64,000 nt of DNA from Hallerella sp963656065. Lineage in GTDB: Bacteria > Fibrobacterota > Fibrobacteria > Fibrobacterales > Fibrobacteraceae. The notes beneath the pieces were generated by a model. That model had not been told where the DNA came from and searched no databases. It saw only the letters and a list, made by a program, of their open reading frames with translations. The stretch covers positions 1 through 64,000 of the forward strand of contig CAVKGV010000005.1 in the NCBI GenBank assembly GCA_963656065.1, in the 5' to 3' direction. Below are positions 44,377-53,447 of this stretch, in pieces. Position 1 is the first letter of the stretch; every line of letters begins with the position of its first letter. The translations under genes were made by a program, and so were the position numbers.

Positions 44377-44898
44377 ATGTCAGTCAATTTTACAATCCAT
44401 GGCCCGTTTACCGTACCGACCACCAAATCGAAAAAGATAAAAGGCGGTGCTACAATCAAGCAGTTGGCAACCAATAAGGAATTCTGGAAGGAGCCGGATG
44501 TTTCACCGTTTGCCGAGTCGAAAGGCTGCTACGTGTTCGCCAATGCGGTAGGCAGAGGTTCCAAACCGATTTATGTCGGCCAGACAAATCGAAGTTTCAA
44601 GGACGAATGTTTTTCACTTCATAAAAGGAATCTGCTCAACGATTTTTTGTCCGGTTGTGGAAAAACGGGTTTGCAAATTTTCTTTGTGGTTCTTGACAAA
44701 ACGAGGAAGAACTGCCAAAATGAAATTGAAGCCTGCGAAACGTTCCTGATTCAAAAGGGCAAACATGTCAACACAGATCTTCTAAATACAAGAAAGCTGG
44801 CTGCGACATTTTCGATTACGGATTGTCATGGCGACAGCAAGAGCGGCGGAAAGCCGACGGATTCTGTCAGGGAGTTCAAGAAATGTCTAGGGCTATAG
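44377..44898 (+). CDS. GIY-YIG-like domain protein
   Basis: A 173-aa protein. The segment GCYVFANAVGRGSKPIYVGQ near residues 50-69 has the GIY-YIG layout (Y-V-F, then I-Y-V-G), followed by QTNRSFKDE and a Glu in CETFLIQKGKHVN that could be the metal-binding residue. It could be a nuclease, but the arginine of the family motif is not clear, so activity is uncertain. AGGAG precedes the ATG. It follows the FISUMP gene by 12 bases, so the two form a small operon. Base composition is lower in GC than the flanking core genes. Confidence 0.6.
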   Translation: MSVNFTIHGPFTVPTTKSKKIKGGATIKQLATNKEFWKEPDVSPFAESKGCYVFANAVGRGSKPIYVGQTNRSFKDECFSLHKRNLLNDFLSGCGKTGLQIFFVVLDKTRKNCQNEIEACETFLIQKGKHVNTDLLNTRKLAATFSITDCHGDSKSGGKPTDSVREFKKCLGL

Positions 44899-44950
44899 AA
44901 GATTTTCAAAAACAAAAACCGTTGAATTAAAATAAAAGAAATGCGCTTGT

Positions 44951-44976
44951 CTTTTGTACTTTCGCGAGTACAAAGG
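44951..44976 (+). other. Hairpin in the leader of the large TPR/MORN gene
   Basis: TTTGTACT (44953-44960) is perfectly complementary to AGTACAAA (44967-44974) around TTCGCG. No T-run follows, so it is not a normal terminator. It lies 50 bases before the ATG at 45027 and may be an operator or an mRNA leader stem. Confidence 0.4.
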
Positions 44977-45026
44977 GCGGCGTAGTTTTTGCAGGCTTAA
45001 CGGCCAAGGAGAGGTATCAGGTATCT

Positions 45027-47492
45027 ATGTTTTCTAAGAACATCGTCTTTTTCGTCCTATTGTTTTGCATGGCGTCTTTTGCTGACTTTAGCAAGGGCAT
45101 TTCGTATGGAGATGTCAAGGAGCAGAGATCGGGGGAAATGAAACAATGGCCTGTTCGGGGTATTTATGATGATTTTGATTACAATGCCTGCGTGGAAGCG
45201 TCGATTAAAGCAACGGGAGTAAAACAGGGAAATCGATTTGGCTGTTGGCGTTATCATCTGGAAAATTGCGAAGTGACGGAAAGGCGCCTTTCGCAGCAAC
45301 TGGAATCCTTGCCGCAAATATTTGGCGTTAATGATTCCGCCGTCGCTCTTGTCCTGCAAGCGGCGCAGTTTGAAAAAAAATGCATTAAAGAAGCAAAAAT
45401 GGAAGCGTATAGCCCAAGGTATAATGAAAAGTATCAGTCGTTCAAGTCTCTGTTTAGCAGCTATACCCAGAGTTTTTCAGAATCAATCTACGAAGAACTG
45501 GAAGGCGTGAATCAAAGAATCGCTAACCAGCAGAGCCGCGGATGGCATTTTAATATGCGAAATATCGGGAATATCGGCTCTCTGGATTTTCTCAAGGAAG
45601 AACCGCTTGAATGGTATGTCGAATTTTTAAAATCCTTGGAAAACAAAATCACTAAAAATCTTTTCCCGATTTTTTCCGACGTGATTATCGAAGAATTAAG
45701 GTTGTTAAACGAAGGCAAGGAAAAGGCAAAAAAATACTGCGTCGTTACGCAACGTTCCACGCTAGAAGACTTGGATGAGATGGATGCAAAATGTACAAAC
45801 ATGAATTTAAGCGAGACGGATGCAAATTCCTATGGGGAAAAGGCGAAAAAGCAACGCGACTATTTGACTTGGAAAAAAATCGTTGAACAAGTTAGCGACA
45901 GTTCCCAAGATATTTATGCCGGTATTTCCATGCTCGAAGATTATTTAGATAAATATCCCAAAGGAACTTTTGCAAAACAGGCGAATGAATTATACGAGAA
46001 GACTTTGATGCAGGAAGGATTGAACGAAGTAAAAAAGGACACATTGCTGGGATTGTCGAACAGGTCGCTCCTAAGAAGATACTTGAAAAAATGTCCCCAG
46101 GGAAAATTTGTAGAACGCATTTCGAATTATTTGGAAAAGCTGTTTTTCGATTATTCGATGTCTGAATTAAAAAAGGACCCCAAAGAAGCGATTCTTCCCA
46201 ATTCATATCCCGATCAGTATTTGATGAAATATCCCGAAGGAAAATACAGGGACAGTTTGAACGTTGCTCTTGAAAACGCATATTGGGAAGTTTATTCGGA
46301 AAAATGTGCCCATGACCAGGTGCTTTCCGATTGCGAACCTCTCTTTACGTTTTCCGAAAAATTCCCAAATAGCAATCGTCTTGACAGCGTTGGAATTTTA
46401 ATCGATGAACCGTTGTGGGCTTCGATAAACGAAGGCGGATTTGTGGAAAACTGTCGTTTCCCTGAAGATGCCGGTTGTTCCGAGGTGGAACGATATGTCA
46501 AGATGATTTCCCAGGGAAAACATACCAAGGAGGCAAAAAAAATTCTCGCAAACGCTAGAGATAATGGCGAAAAACGAGAGCTTGAAAAAGAACGGGAAAA
46601 ACGAACCGTCGCATGGTTTGACGAATATGAAAAAACAAGTACGGGTTGTTCCTTTGTCGCTAAAAAAGACCGCTACGATTTCGCATGGGGCGAACAATCG
46701 TTTCCCGAAAAAAACGGAATCATCGAATGCGTTGAAAAAATGGATCTTTCGCTGGACACTCTGGATACATTGAAATACAAGTGTCTCGAAACAGAAAAAA
46801 TTGTCGTAAAGGGTGGAAAAATGACGGGCGGCAAAGGATTTTGCCTGAATGCCCATTCCGATACGCTCGTTAGACGAGTGTTTTTGAATAATGGGAAATT
46901 CAAAACGACTTATTATTTTCCGGATCAAATTACGTTTGTTAGCGGCGCGAATGGCGAATATTCCATCAAATCCAAAAAGTTTAAATTAAAGGATCTTGGA
47001 TTTCATAAAATAATGGCGATTCTGTCTCAAGGATCGATTGATTTGTCGTATCTTTACGAAGTGGATAATTTTGAATTTGATTGGACGAAATCTGGCCAGA
47101 TAAAAAACATTCGCATTGCGGACTATAACGAACAAGGGAAAGTAATGGGAAAATTGAATGTTCCCCTGAATGCAAAGGGTGAAAAGCATGGCGTATCGGA
47201 AATCTATACGGCATCCACGGGTAATTTTAAAATAGAATGGAACAACGGCAAATTCAAGCGAATCTATGGCGGCGGAAAAACGCTTAAAGACAATCTATGC
47301 CCTAAATATGTATGCAGCAATCTCATTTGGAAATTGCAGGAGAGTAATATTCTTCATCATTATGTTCCCACATTGGAAAGTTCCAGAGAATCGGGATATC
47401 AGGGCTTTGAAGAAGGCTGGATGCTTCATTATATCGCTTACCTGTTGAGCATAACGATTAATGAGGGACTGGAAATTTGGAGTGCTCTGTGA
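45027..47492 (+). CDS. Large exported TPR/MORN-like protein, unknown function
   Basis: An 821-aa protein with a signal peptide (about 1-18, ending near SFA). The middle has TPR/BamD-like helical repeats (LDKYPKGTFAKQANELYEKT, KKCPQGKFVERISNYLEK, LMKYPEGKYRDSLNVALE), and the C-terminus has a MORN-like beta region (YNEQGKVMGKLNVPLN and KGEKHGVSEIY). Cysteines occur throughout and would allow disulfides. AAGGAGAGG lies 13 bases before the ATG, which is a long spacing. Its composition is AT-rich compared with the core genes. I do not recognise a family for the whole protein. Confidence 0.7.
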   Translation: MFSKNIVFFVLLFCMASFADFSKGISYGDVKEQRSGEMKQWPVRGIYDDFDYNACVEASIKATGVKQGNRFGCWRYHLENCEVTERRLSQQLESLPQIFGVNDSAVALVLQAAQFEKKCIKEAKMEAYSPRYNEKYQSFKSLFSSYTQSFSESIYEELEGVNQRIANQQSRGWHFNMRNIGNIGSLDFLKEEPLEWYVEFLKSLENKITKNLFPIFSDVIIEELRLLNEGKEKAKKYCVVTQRSTLEDLDEMDAKCTNMNLSETDANSYGEKAKKQRDYLTWKKIVEQVSDSSQDIYAGISMLEDYLDKYPKGTFAKQANELYEKTLMQEGLNEVKKDTLLGLSNRSLLRRYLKKCPQGKFVERISNYLEKLFFDYSMSELKKDPKEAILPNSYPDQYLMKYPEGKYRDSLNVALENAYWEVYSEKCAHDQVLSDCEPLFTFSEKFPNSNRLDSVGILIDEPLWASINEGGFVENCRFPEDAGCSEVERYVKMISQGKHTKEAKKILANARDNGEKRELEKEREKRTVAWFDEYEKTSTGCSFVAKKDRYDFAWGEQSFPEKNGIIECVEKMDLSLDTLDTLKYKCLETEKIVVKGGKMTGGKGFCLNAHSDTLVRRVFLNNGKFKTTYYFPDQITFVSGANGEYSIKSKKFKLKDLGFHKIMAILSQGSIDLSYLYEVDNFEFDWTKSGQIKNIRIADYNEQGKVMGKLNVPLNAKGEKHGVSEIYTASTGNFKIEWNNGKFKRIYGGGKTLKDNLCPKYVCSNLIWKLQESNILHHYVPTLESSRESGYQGFEEGWMLHYIAYLLSITINEGLEIWSAL

Positions 47493-47536
47493 GGAATCTA
47501 CGTGGATAGAAAATTTTAGAAAAGTTTCATCGGAAT

Positions 47537-49465
47537 TCACACTTTCCCGAAAACGGCGAGTTCGAGCCTTGACGGTGTGTAGGTAAACTTTCCCGAAAAG
47601 ATTTTTCCGGTCGAAAGGTTTTGCCACTTGCCTCGGGGAAGTTCGACCGGGCGGCTCTTTGCGCCTTCTTCAAGAATCGGAGCGACCAGCAGGGAATTTC
47701 CGACGAGATATTCGTCTTCCATCCGGGCGTCGGAAATTTTTGCGGCGTCCTTTCCCAGATAAAAGAGCGGGCGCATCACGGGCGCACCCGTCTCCCGCGC
47801 TTCTTTAAATAATTTGTACAGAACGGGTCGCATTCTCTCCCGAAAGAGAAGTGCGTTCCTGACGCGTTCTTCGCAAGACTTCCCGAACGCCCACGGTTCC
47901 TGTCGCTTGCAGTTTTTGGAAGAGTGGATGCGGAAAAAAGGAAAGAGCACGGCGGCTTCCGCCCAGCGGGCGAGAAGTTCCGCTGAGGAATCTTCGCCGA
48001 AGCCTCCGACGTCCGCGCCGACTAAAGGGATTCCTGAAATGGAAACGTTCAGCGCCATCGGGATGGATTCTTTCAAGGCTTTCCACGTGCTGAAATTGTC
48101 GCCGAGCCAGATACCCGCGTAGCGTCCCGTTCCAAAGCTCGCGCTGCGGGAAAGGATGAACGGACTTTCTTTCGGGTGCGCTTTCTTTAGTCCTTCAAAA
48201 GTCGCTTTCGCCATGCCGCTTGCATAGAGATTGTGGAAGCTTTCATGATCCTTTTTTCCGTGGAAGAAGAGCATTTCGTCGTCGGAAACAGAACCCGTGC
48301 TGGGGTCGTTCATGTCTATCCAGTAGCCGTAAAAGCCTTTCCTTGAAAATTTTTCAACACGCTTTGCCCACCAGGATCTGCCTTCTTCGGTGGAAAAATC
48401 CGGGAAGAGCGTTGCTCCGGGCCATACGAATCCGCGGTAAAAATCTCCGTTCGGATTCTTGCAAAAAATTTTCTTCCTGATTCCGTCGTTCCGTACAAAG
48501 TAATTTTCATCGCGGACGCCCGGGTCGAGAATCGGGACGATATGCCTCCCTTTTTTCAAAAGCGCTTTCGCAATCTGTTCAGGATTTCGGAATGTTTTTT
48601 CATTTGTCGTGAAAACCTTGTAACGGTCCATGTAGTCGATGTCGAGAAATAATCCGTCGCACGGAATTTTTCGTTTGGACATTTCTTTATCCAGATAGGT
48701 CAAATCTTTTGTTCCTGCGTATCCCCAGCGGCTTTGGTGATAGCCGAGCGCCCATTCCGGCGGGACGTGGAGCGGTCCGGCGAGCTTTCCCAGTTTGGAG
48801 ATGACATCTGCGGCATCGCTTCCGACAATAAAGAGAACATCGGCGGGGCCGCTTGTGCTGCCGAAATAAAGGGACGAGCCTTGGACCGGTTCCTGGCTCG
48901 GGTGAAGCCGCATATCTGGCGAGAGCGAAAAGAAGACACGCCCCGCATCGTTTACGAGAATCCCGACGGCATTTTCGCCTTTTCGAATGAGCAAGAAAGG
49001 GATGTTTGCGTAGAGCGGGTCAGGCTCGTCATCGCGGCATTTGACGGTTCCGTGTGCGCCCCAGGCATCTACGTTCCACATTTGTGCGCGGGTCCCTTTG
49101 CGGTCGAGCTTTCCGGCACGTTCTCCCAACCCGTAAAAGTGAAAGTCTTCGCATGCTTCGAAGCGCATCAGCCAGCTGTTTTGGCAGGTTCCGAAAAAGC
49201 CTTCGCGAGAACTTTCCAAAAGGATTTCTTTAGAAGGGGAAAAGACCCGCAATTTTCCTTTTGAAAACTGGACCCGGTTCAAAATTTTTTTAGACGGTTC
49301 ATTTGTATGGAAAGCGTCTTCGTTCCAGTCGAAGCGTCTCGGATTTTCGCACCCGAAAGAAATCTGCAGACGGAAAAATCCGTTACCGAGATGGGCGAAC
49401 GCTTTACTTTGTATGGAATCACGAAACTTGAAATTGACAGGATGGGGGATTTTTGAAAAGTCCAT
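47537..49465 (-). CDS. Glycoside hydrolase family 31, alpha-glucosidase-like
   Basis: A 642-aa enzyme. The N-terminal galactose-mutarotase-like beta domain precedes the (beta/alpha)8 catalytic domain. GYHQSRWGY and GLFLDIDYMDRYKVFT are typical GH31 segments. YWIDMNDP carries the likely nucleophile Asp384. There is no signal peptide, so it is probably cytoplasmic and acts on alpha-glucosides such as maltodextrins or glycogen fragments. It is alone on the minus strand; the next gene upstream, a GIY-YIG gene, starts 51 bases before it. Confidence 0.92.
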   Translation of the reverse strand: MDFSKIPHPVNFKFRDSIQSKAFAHLGNGFFRLQISFGCENPRRFDWNEDAFHTNEPSKKILNRVQFSKGKLRVFSPSKEILLESSREGFFGTCQNSWLMRFEACEDFHFYGLGERAGKLDRKGTRAQMWNVDAWGAHGTVKCRDDEPDPLYANIPFLLIRKGENAVGILVNDAGRVFFSLSPDMRLHPSQEPVQGSSLYFGSTSGPADVLFIVGSDAADVISKLGKLAGPLHVPPEWALGYHQSRWGYAGTKDLTYLDKEMSKRKIPCDGLFLDIDYMDRYKVFTTNEKTFRNPEQIAKALLKKGRHIVPILDPGVRDENYFVRNDGIRKKIFCKNPNGDFYRGFVWPGATLFPDFSTEEGRSWWAKRVEKFSRKGFYGYWIDMNDPSTGSVSDDEMLFFHGKKDHESFHNLYASGMAKATFEGLKKAHPKESPFILSRSASFGTGRYAGIWLGDNFSTWKALKESIPMALNVSISGIPLVGADVGGFGEDSSAELLARWAEAAVLFPFFRIHSSKNCKRQEPWAFGKSCEERVRNALLFRERMRPVLYKLFKEARETGAPVMRPLFYLGKDAAKISDARMEDEYLVGNSLLVAPILEEGAKSRPVELPRGKWQNLSTGKIFSGKFTYTPSRLELAVFGKV

Positions 49466-49516
49466 AATGCCTTCTTGATTTTGCTGCTCAAAAATAAATT
49501 CGAATTGTCGGAGCGG

Positions 49517-49834
49517 TTACTCGGATGTTTTTTTGCCTGGACCTTTGGGAGGCTTGTAAAAAAAATCCGGGAGGATTCCATCGGCGAGCAGGATGCAGTG
49601 TCGCTTGGCGATGGAGTTTTGCCGCTTGATCAGGGCTTCGAGTCGCAGCGCATCGTGCTTGGATTTTAATGTAAAAACTTTCAGAATTTTTTTTGGCGGA
49701 AACGCCTTGGTGAATCGCGCTCCTTTGCCTTGCCTGTGGGCTTTGAAACGCTTTTCGACATCGGTCGCGTACCCTGTATAGATTCGGTCGCCTTTGCATT
49801 CGAGCATATAGACATAGTGGGACATCTTGCACAT
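49517..49834 (-). CDS. GIY-YIG nuclease superfamily protein, UPF0213-like
   Basis: A 105-aa single-domain GIY-YIG protein: YVYMLECKGDRIYTGYATDV near the N-terminus gives the two halves of the motif, VEKRFKAHRQGKGARFT follows, and Arg and Glu are present (RLEALIKR). Its role in bacteria is unclear. ATG at 49825 is an alternative start three codons in. No strong ribosome-binding site is seen. The gap 49835-50085 holds only the rpsA terminator. Confidence 0.85.
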   Translation of the reverse strand: MCKMSHYVYMLECKGDRIYTGYATDVEKRFKAHRQGKGARFTKAFPPKKILKVFTLKSKHDALRLEALIKRQNSIAKRHCILLADGILPDFFYKPPKGPGKKTSE

Positions 49835-50030
49835 AAAATAATTTAATTGGAAAAGTTTTTCCAGCGAATAGGTCTTGAAATGCAGTGACGTTGCCGGTAA
49901 AAATTTCTAGATGCTTCTATCGTTTCGCGGTGACTTTCTGGGAATTGCCGTCTGATTTTGACGAGGGAAAGGGAAATGTCTTCAGTTTGAAATTCCGCAT
50001 TACGCGCGGATAAATTGTGGCCGTTTGACG

Positions 50031-50064
50031 AAAAAAATCCCGAATCCGGTGGATTCGGGATTTT
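50031..50064 (-). terminator. Intrinsic terminator of rpsA
   Basis: AAAATCCCGAATCC (50034-50047) is perfectly complementary to GGATTCGGGATTTT (50051-50064) around GGT. The run of A at 50031-50037 becomes a T-run on the minus strand. Confidence 0.95.
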
Positions 50065-50085
50065 GAATTCTAGGCCAGAATCGAA

Positions 50086-51879
50086 TTACTTCGCTTCTTC
50101 CTTGGATTCTTCGGCTTCCGCTTCGTCGGCCTTCTTGGCTTTCTTGGCGGCTTTCTTCTTCGCCGGAGCGACCGCTTCGCCGATGGTTGTTCCGTTTTCA
50201 CCCGGCTTGTGGGAGTCCATCCAAGCCTTGAGTTCAGCGGATTCGCGGCTCTTGAAGTAATCGACAACCGAGAGAGTGATCTTGCGATTGTTCTGGTCGA
50301 TTTCCGTTACGACAGCCGGAACTTCGTCGCCGACCTTGAATGCATCCGCCGGAACCTTGATGTATTCGGCGGTGAGCTTCGAAACCGGGATGAATCCTTC
50401 GATGCCGTTCGGAAGTTCGACGACAACGCCGCGGTCGAGGAGACGGATGATCTTGCCCTTGACTTCGGAATCGATCGGATAGGTCGTTTCGATGGTGTCC
50501 CACGGATCTTCGGTGAGGTGCTTCATCGAAAGCGAAATGCGACGCTTTTCCTTATCGACAGCGAGCACGACGCATTCCACCTTGTCGCCCTTCTTGACCA
50601 TTTCGGACGGGTGGTTGATCTTCTTCGTCCAGGACATGTCAGAAACGTGGATGAGACCGTCAACGCCATCCTTGATTTCGACGAATGCACCGAAGGAGGC
50701 GAGGTTGCGGATTTCACCGACGACACGTGCGCCCGGAGGCAGTTCTTCGTCGATGTGTTCCCACGGATCTTCTTCAAGCTGCTTGAGGCCGAGCGAGATG
50801 CGTTCCTGTTCTTCTTCGACCTTGAGCACGACCGCTTCCACTTCCTGTCCGACGACGAGGATTTTCGACGGGTGCTTGACGTGCTGCGTCCAGGACATTT
50901 CGGAAACGTGGATGAGGCCTTCGATGCCGTCTTCGAGTTCGATAAATGCGCCGTAATCCGTAATGGAAACGACTTTGCCCTTGACGACCATGCCTTCCGG
51001 ATAGCGGGCCGCGACATCCTTCCAGGGATGCGGTTTCAGCTGCTTCATGCCGAGCGAGATGCGTTCCTTCTTGTCGTTGAAGTCGAGAACCATCACTTCC
51101 ACTTCGTCGCCGAGCTTGACCACTTCGGACGGGTGGTTGATGCGCTTGTAGCTCATGTCGGTGATGTGGAGCAGTCCATCTACGCCGCCAAGGTCGATGA
51201 ACGCGCCGAAATCGGTGATGTTCTTGACGATGCCCTTGCGGACCTGGCCCTTTTCGAGATTTTCGAGAACCTTGTCTCGCTGGCTGTTGCGCTGTTCTTC
51301 GAGAACAACGCGACGGGACACGACAATATTGCGGCGAGCCTTGTTGACCTTGATAACCTTGAGGTCGAATTCCTGGCCGATGAGGGCGTTGATGTCGGGA
51401 ATCTGGCGAAGGTCAATCTGGGAACCCGGGAGGAATGCGTCGATGCCGAAGAGATCGACAACCACGCCGCCCTTGATGCGCTTCGTGAGCGTTCCGCGGA
51501 CGATTTCATTGTTTTCGTAAGCCTGGCGGATGCGTTCCCACACGCGGACGAAGTCCGCTTTCTGCTTGGAGAGGACGAGACGTCCGTCATCGTCTTCGAG
51601 CTTTTCGATATAGACTTCGATTTCGGAACCGACTTCGGGGACTTCGTCATCTTTAAATTCGTTGCGGGAGATGACGCCTTCGGACTTGAAGTTCACATCG
51701 ACCAGCACTTCCTGATCGTTTACCTGGCTGATCTTGCCGGTGACGACCTTGCCTGCTTCGAGGCCTTCCATGCCGGCATAGGCTTCCGCCGCCTGGCTTG
51801 TGCCGATGGATCCGAGTTCTTTTTCTGCTTCGAGAATCTCTTGGAGATCCGCGTCTGTTCCGTATTTGAGTTGGGACAT
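50086..51879 (-). CDS. rpsA: Ribosomal protein S1
   Basis: A 597-aa protein with six S1 RNA-binding domains (repeated GGVDGLLHITDMSYKRINHP-like units) that bring mRNA to the 30S subunit. The C-terminal tail is Lys/Ala/Glu-rich (KKKAAKKAKKADEAEAEESK), longer than in E. coli. ATG at 51879 starts MSQLKYGTDADLQ; upstream codons are not conserved. It follows cmk, the same order as in many bacteria. Codon use is strongly biased, as expected for a highly expressed gene. Confidence 0.96.
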   Translation of the reverse strand: MSQLKYGTDADLQEILEAEKELGSIGTSQAAEAYAGMEGLEAGKVVTGKISQVNDQEVLVDVNFKSEGVISRNEFKDDEVPEVGSEIEVYIEKLEDDDGRLVLSKQKADFVRVWERIRQAYENNEIVRGTLTKRIKGGVVVDLFGIDAFLPGSQIDLRQIPDINALIGQEFDLKVIKVNKARRNIVVSRRVVLEEQRNSQRDKVLENLEKGQVRKGIVKNITDFGAFIDLGGVDGLLHITDMSYKRINHPSEVVKLGDEVEVMVLDFNDKKERISLGMKQLKPHPWKDVAARYPEGMVVKGKVVSITDYGAFIELEDGIEGLIHVSEMSWTQHVKHPSKILVVGQEVEAVVLKVEEEQERISLGLKQLEEDPWEHIDEELPPGARVVGEIRNLASFGAFVEIKDGVDGLIHVSDMSWTKKINHPSEMVKKGDKVECVVLAVDKEKRRISLSMKHLTEDPWDTIETTYPIDSEVKGKIIRLLDRGVVVELPNGIEGFIPVSKLTAEYIKVPADAFKVGDEVPAVVTEIDQNNRKITLSVVDYFKSRESAELKAWMDSHKPGENGTTIGEAVAPAKKKAAKKAKKADEAEAEESKEEAK

Positions 51880-51913
51880 TTGTTTTTGATTGGTTGTGGA
51901 AAAGAAATCGAAG

Positions 51914-52582
51914 TTACGCCACCACACCTACGTAATCTTCGATTTTCTTGACCTGTTGTTGTATTGAGAGTTGTGTGGTGTCAATTTCAATGGCGTCCGC
52001 GGCTTTTCTTAGCGGAGCCGTGTCACGGCTTGAGTCTATCCTGTCGCGTTCCGCCAAATTCTTTTCGATTTCTTCGAGTGTCATCGGGATGCCTTTCTGT
52101 TGGCATTCGAGATGGCGGCGTTCGGCGCGAACCTTGAGATCCGTGACGAGGAAAAATTTGAAGTCCGCATTGGGAAATACCGCTGTCCCGATGTCTCGAC
52201 CGTCGAGAATGCTGCTCGTCTTGCTTGCAATCTTCCGCTGCTGCTCGGTGAGAATCTTGCGCACCTCTGGGTTTGCGCTGTAGGGGCTGACCGCTTCGGT
52301 GACGCGCTTGCTGCGGATTTCCTTTTCGCGGTTGATTCCGTCGATGACGATTTGATTGCTCGGGTCGAACTGGATGTCCGTCGAATGGAGAAGCTCGGTG
52401 AGAGCCTGCGTATCGGTCGGTCCGACGCCCTTTTCTAGAGCGGCAAACGTAATTGCCCGGTACATCGCTCCGGTATCTAGATAGGTCAGTCCGAGGTCCT
52501 TGGCGACAAGCTTTGCTGTTGTGCTCTTGCCTGTGCCGCTAGGACCGTCGATGGCGATAATGATATGGGACTTGGTATTCAA
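51914..52582 (-). CDS. cmk: Cytidylate kinase
   Basis: A 222-aa P-loop kinase that phosphorylates CMP and dCMP. The Walker A motif IDGPSGTGKSTTAK is at residues 11-24, followed by YLDTGAMYRAIT and the LDGRDIGTAVFPNADFKFFL segment typical of Cmk. It is transcribed with rpsA, 34 bases upstream of it. Confidence 0.95.
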   Translation of the reverse strand: MNTKSHIIIAIDGPSGTGKSTTAKLVAKDLGLTYLDTGAMYRAITFAALEKGVGPTDTQALTELLHSTDIQFDPSNQIVIDGINREKEIRSKRVTEAVSPYSANPEVRKILTEQQRKIASKTSSILDGRDIGTAVFPNADFKFFLVTDLKVRAERRHLECQQKGIPMTLEEIEKNLAERDRIDSSRDTAPLRKAADAIEIDTTQLSIQQQVKKIEDYVGVVA

Positions 52583-52620
52583 CGTTTTGGAAATATAGCA
52601 ATCCGAAGAAAAAACATTTG

Positions 52621-53334
52621 TTAAAAATCGGATGTCGCGCCGCTTTCGTCTGGTCCGTAGTAACCGTCTTCCTCGACGCCCTGGTTTTCGGGTTCAAAGA
52701 CCTGCACAGGTTCGTCCGATGGTTCCGATTCATAGGAACCGTAGTCGGATGTCGCTTCGTCGGGGGTAAAGTCGGATGTGGATTCATTGACAACCTCGTC
52801 CGGCTTGCGAAGTTCGCCCGTGCTGCCGTATTTGCGCTTTTCCTCTTCGGTGAGCTTGTTTGTAAAGACTTCGACTTCCGGTTCTTTTTGGGCTTCTTCC
52901 TCTTCGCCTGCCATGATGCGCTTGCCCTTTTCGAGCGTGCGGTTGATGCGGTCTTGGCGCATCTGTTCGAGGTTCGTCCCGACTTTCTTTTCGTCTTCGG
53001 ATACGATGTATTTCCGATTGAAGTCGTCGAGGACAGCTTTGATGCCGATGAGACGCCCCTTCTTATCGACTCTCCAGGGAATCTGTCGCAGTGCGGAAAT
53101 GCGGAGACGGCTGGCCGCTACGCGATATTCCTGCTTCATCAGTCCGTTTTCATCCGAAATTTCGTCCGCTTCATCTGGCGTGACAAAGAGAATCGCCTCG
53201 TGCCAATGTTCGCCCTGGGAATTGACGGTGAAACCGATCAACGCATCGTTGATTGCTGTGGGATCGTTTGGCTGCGTGCTTGCGCATCCGATGAGGAAAA
53301 ATGCGGAAAGCCAACCCAAGACCATCTTTTTCAT
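52621..53334 (-). CDS. Lipoprotein, function unknown
   Basis: A 237-aa protein with lipobox FLIGC (Cys17). The first half looks folded (about 30-115, including WHEAILFVTPDEADEISDEN). The second half is Glu/Ser/Asp-rich with repeated SDF, SDY and SDE units and is probably disordered. I do not recognise a family. It lies 38 bases upstream of cmk on the same strand. It is divergent from the TraB-family gene. Confidence 0.7.
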   Translation of the reverse strand: MKKMVLGWLSAFFLIGCASTQPNDPTAINDALIGFTVNSQGEHWHEAILFVTPDEADEISDENGLMKQEYRVAASRLRISALRQIPWRVDKKGRLIGIKAVLDDFNRKYIVSEDEKKVGTNLEQMRQDRINRTLEKGKRIMAGEEEEAQKEPEVEVFTNKLTEEEKRKYGSTGELRKPDEVVNESTSDFTPDEATSDYGSYESEPSDEPVQVFEPENQGVEEDGYYGPDESGATSDF

Positions 53335-53447
53335 CTCAAAATCCTCCGAGATACTTTCTTGCTAAAATATAATCAAAATGCGGAACGAATGGTTTCATTT
53401 TTGTAAAAGCGGTAGAATCCCGGCAAGGATTTTCTATCATTTTTTCC

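Noticed and set aside
50209..51951. Open frame of 580 codons on the plus strand across rpsA
   Set aside because: It is antisense to six S1 domains; the repeated composition (Asp/Phe/Asn-rich) mirrors the codons of rpsA.
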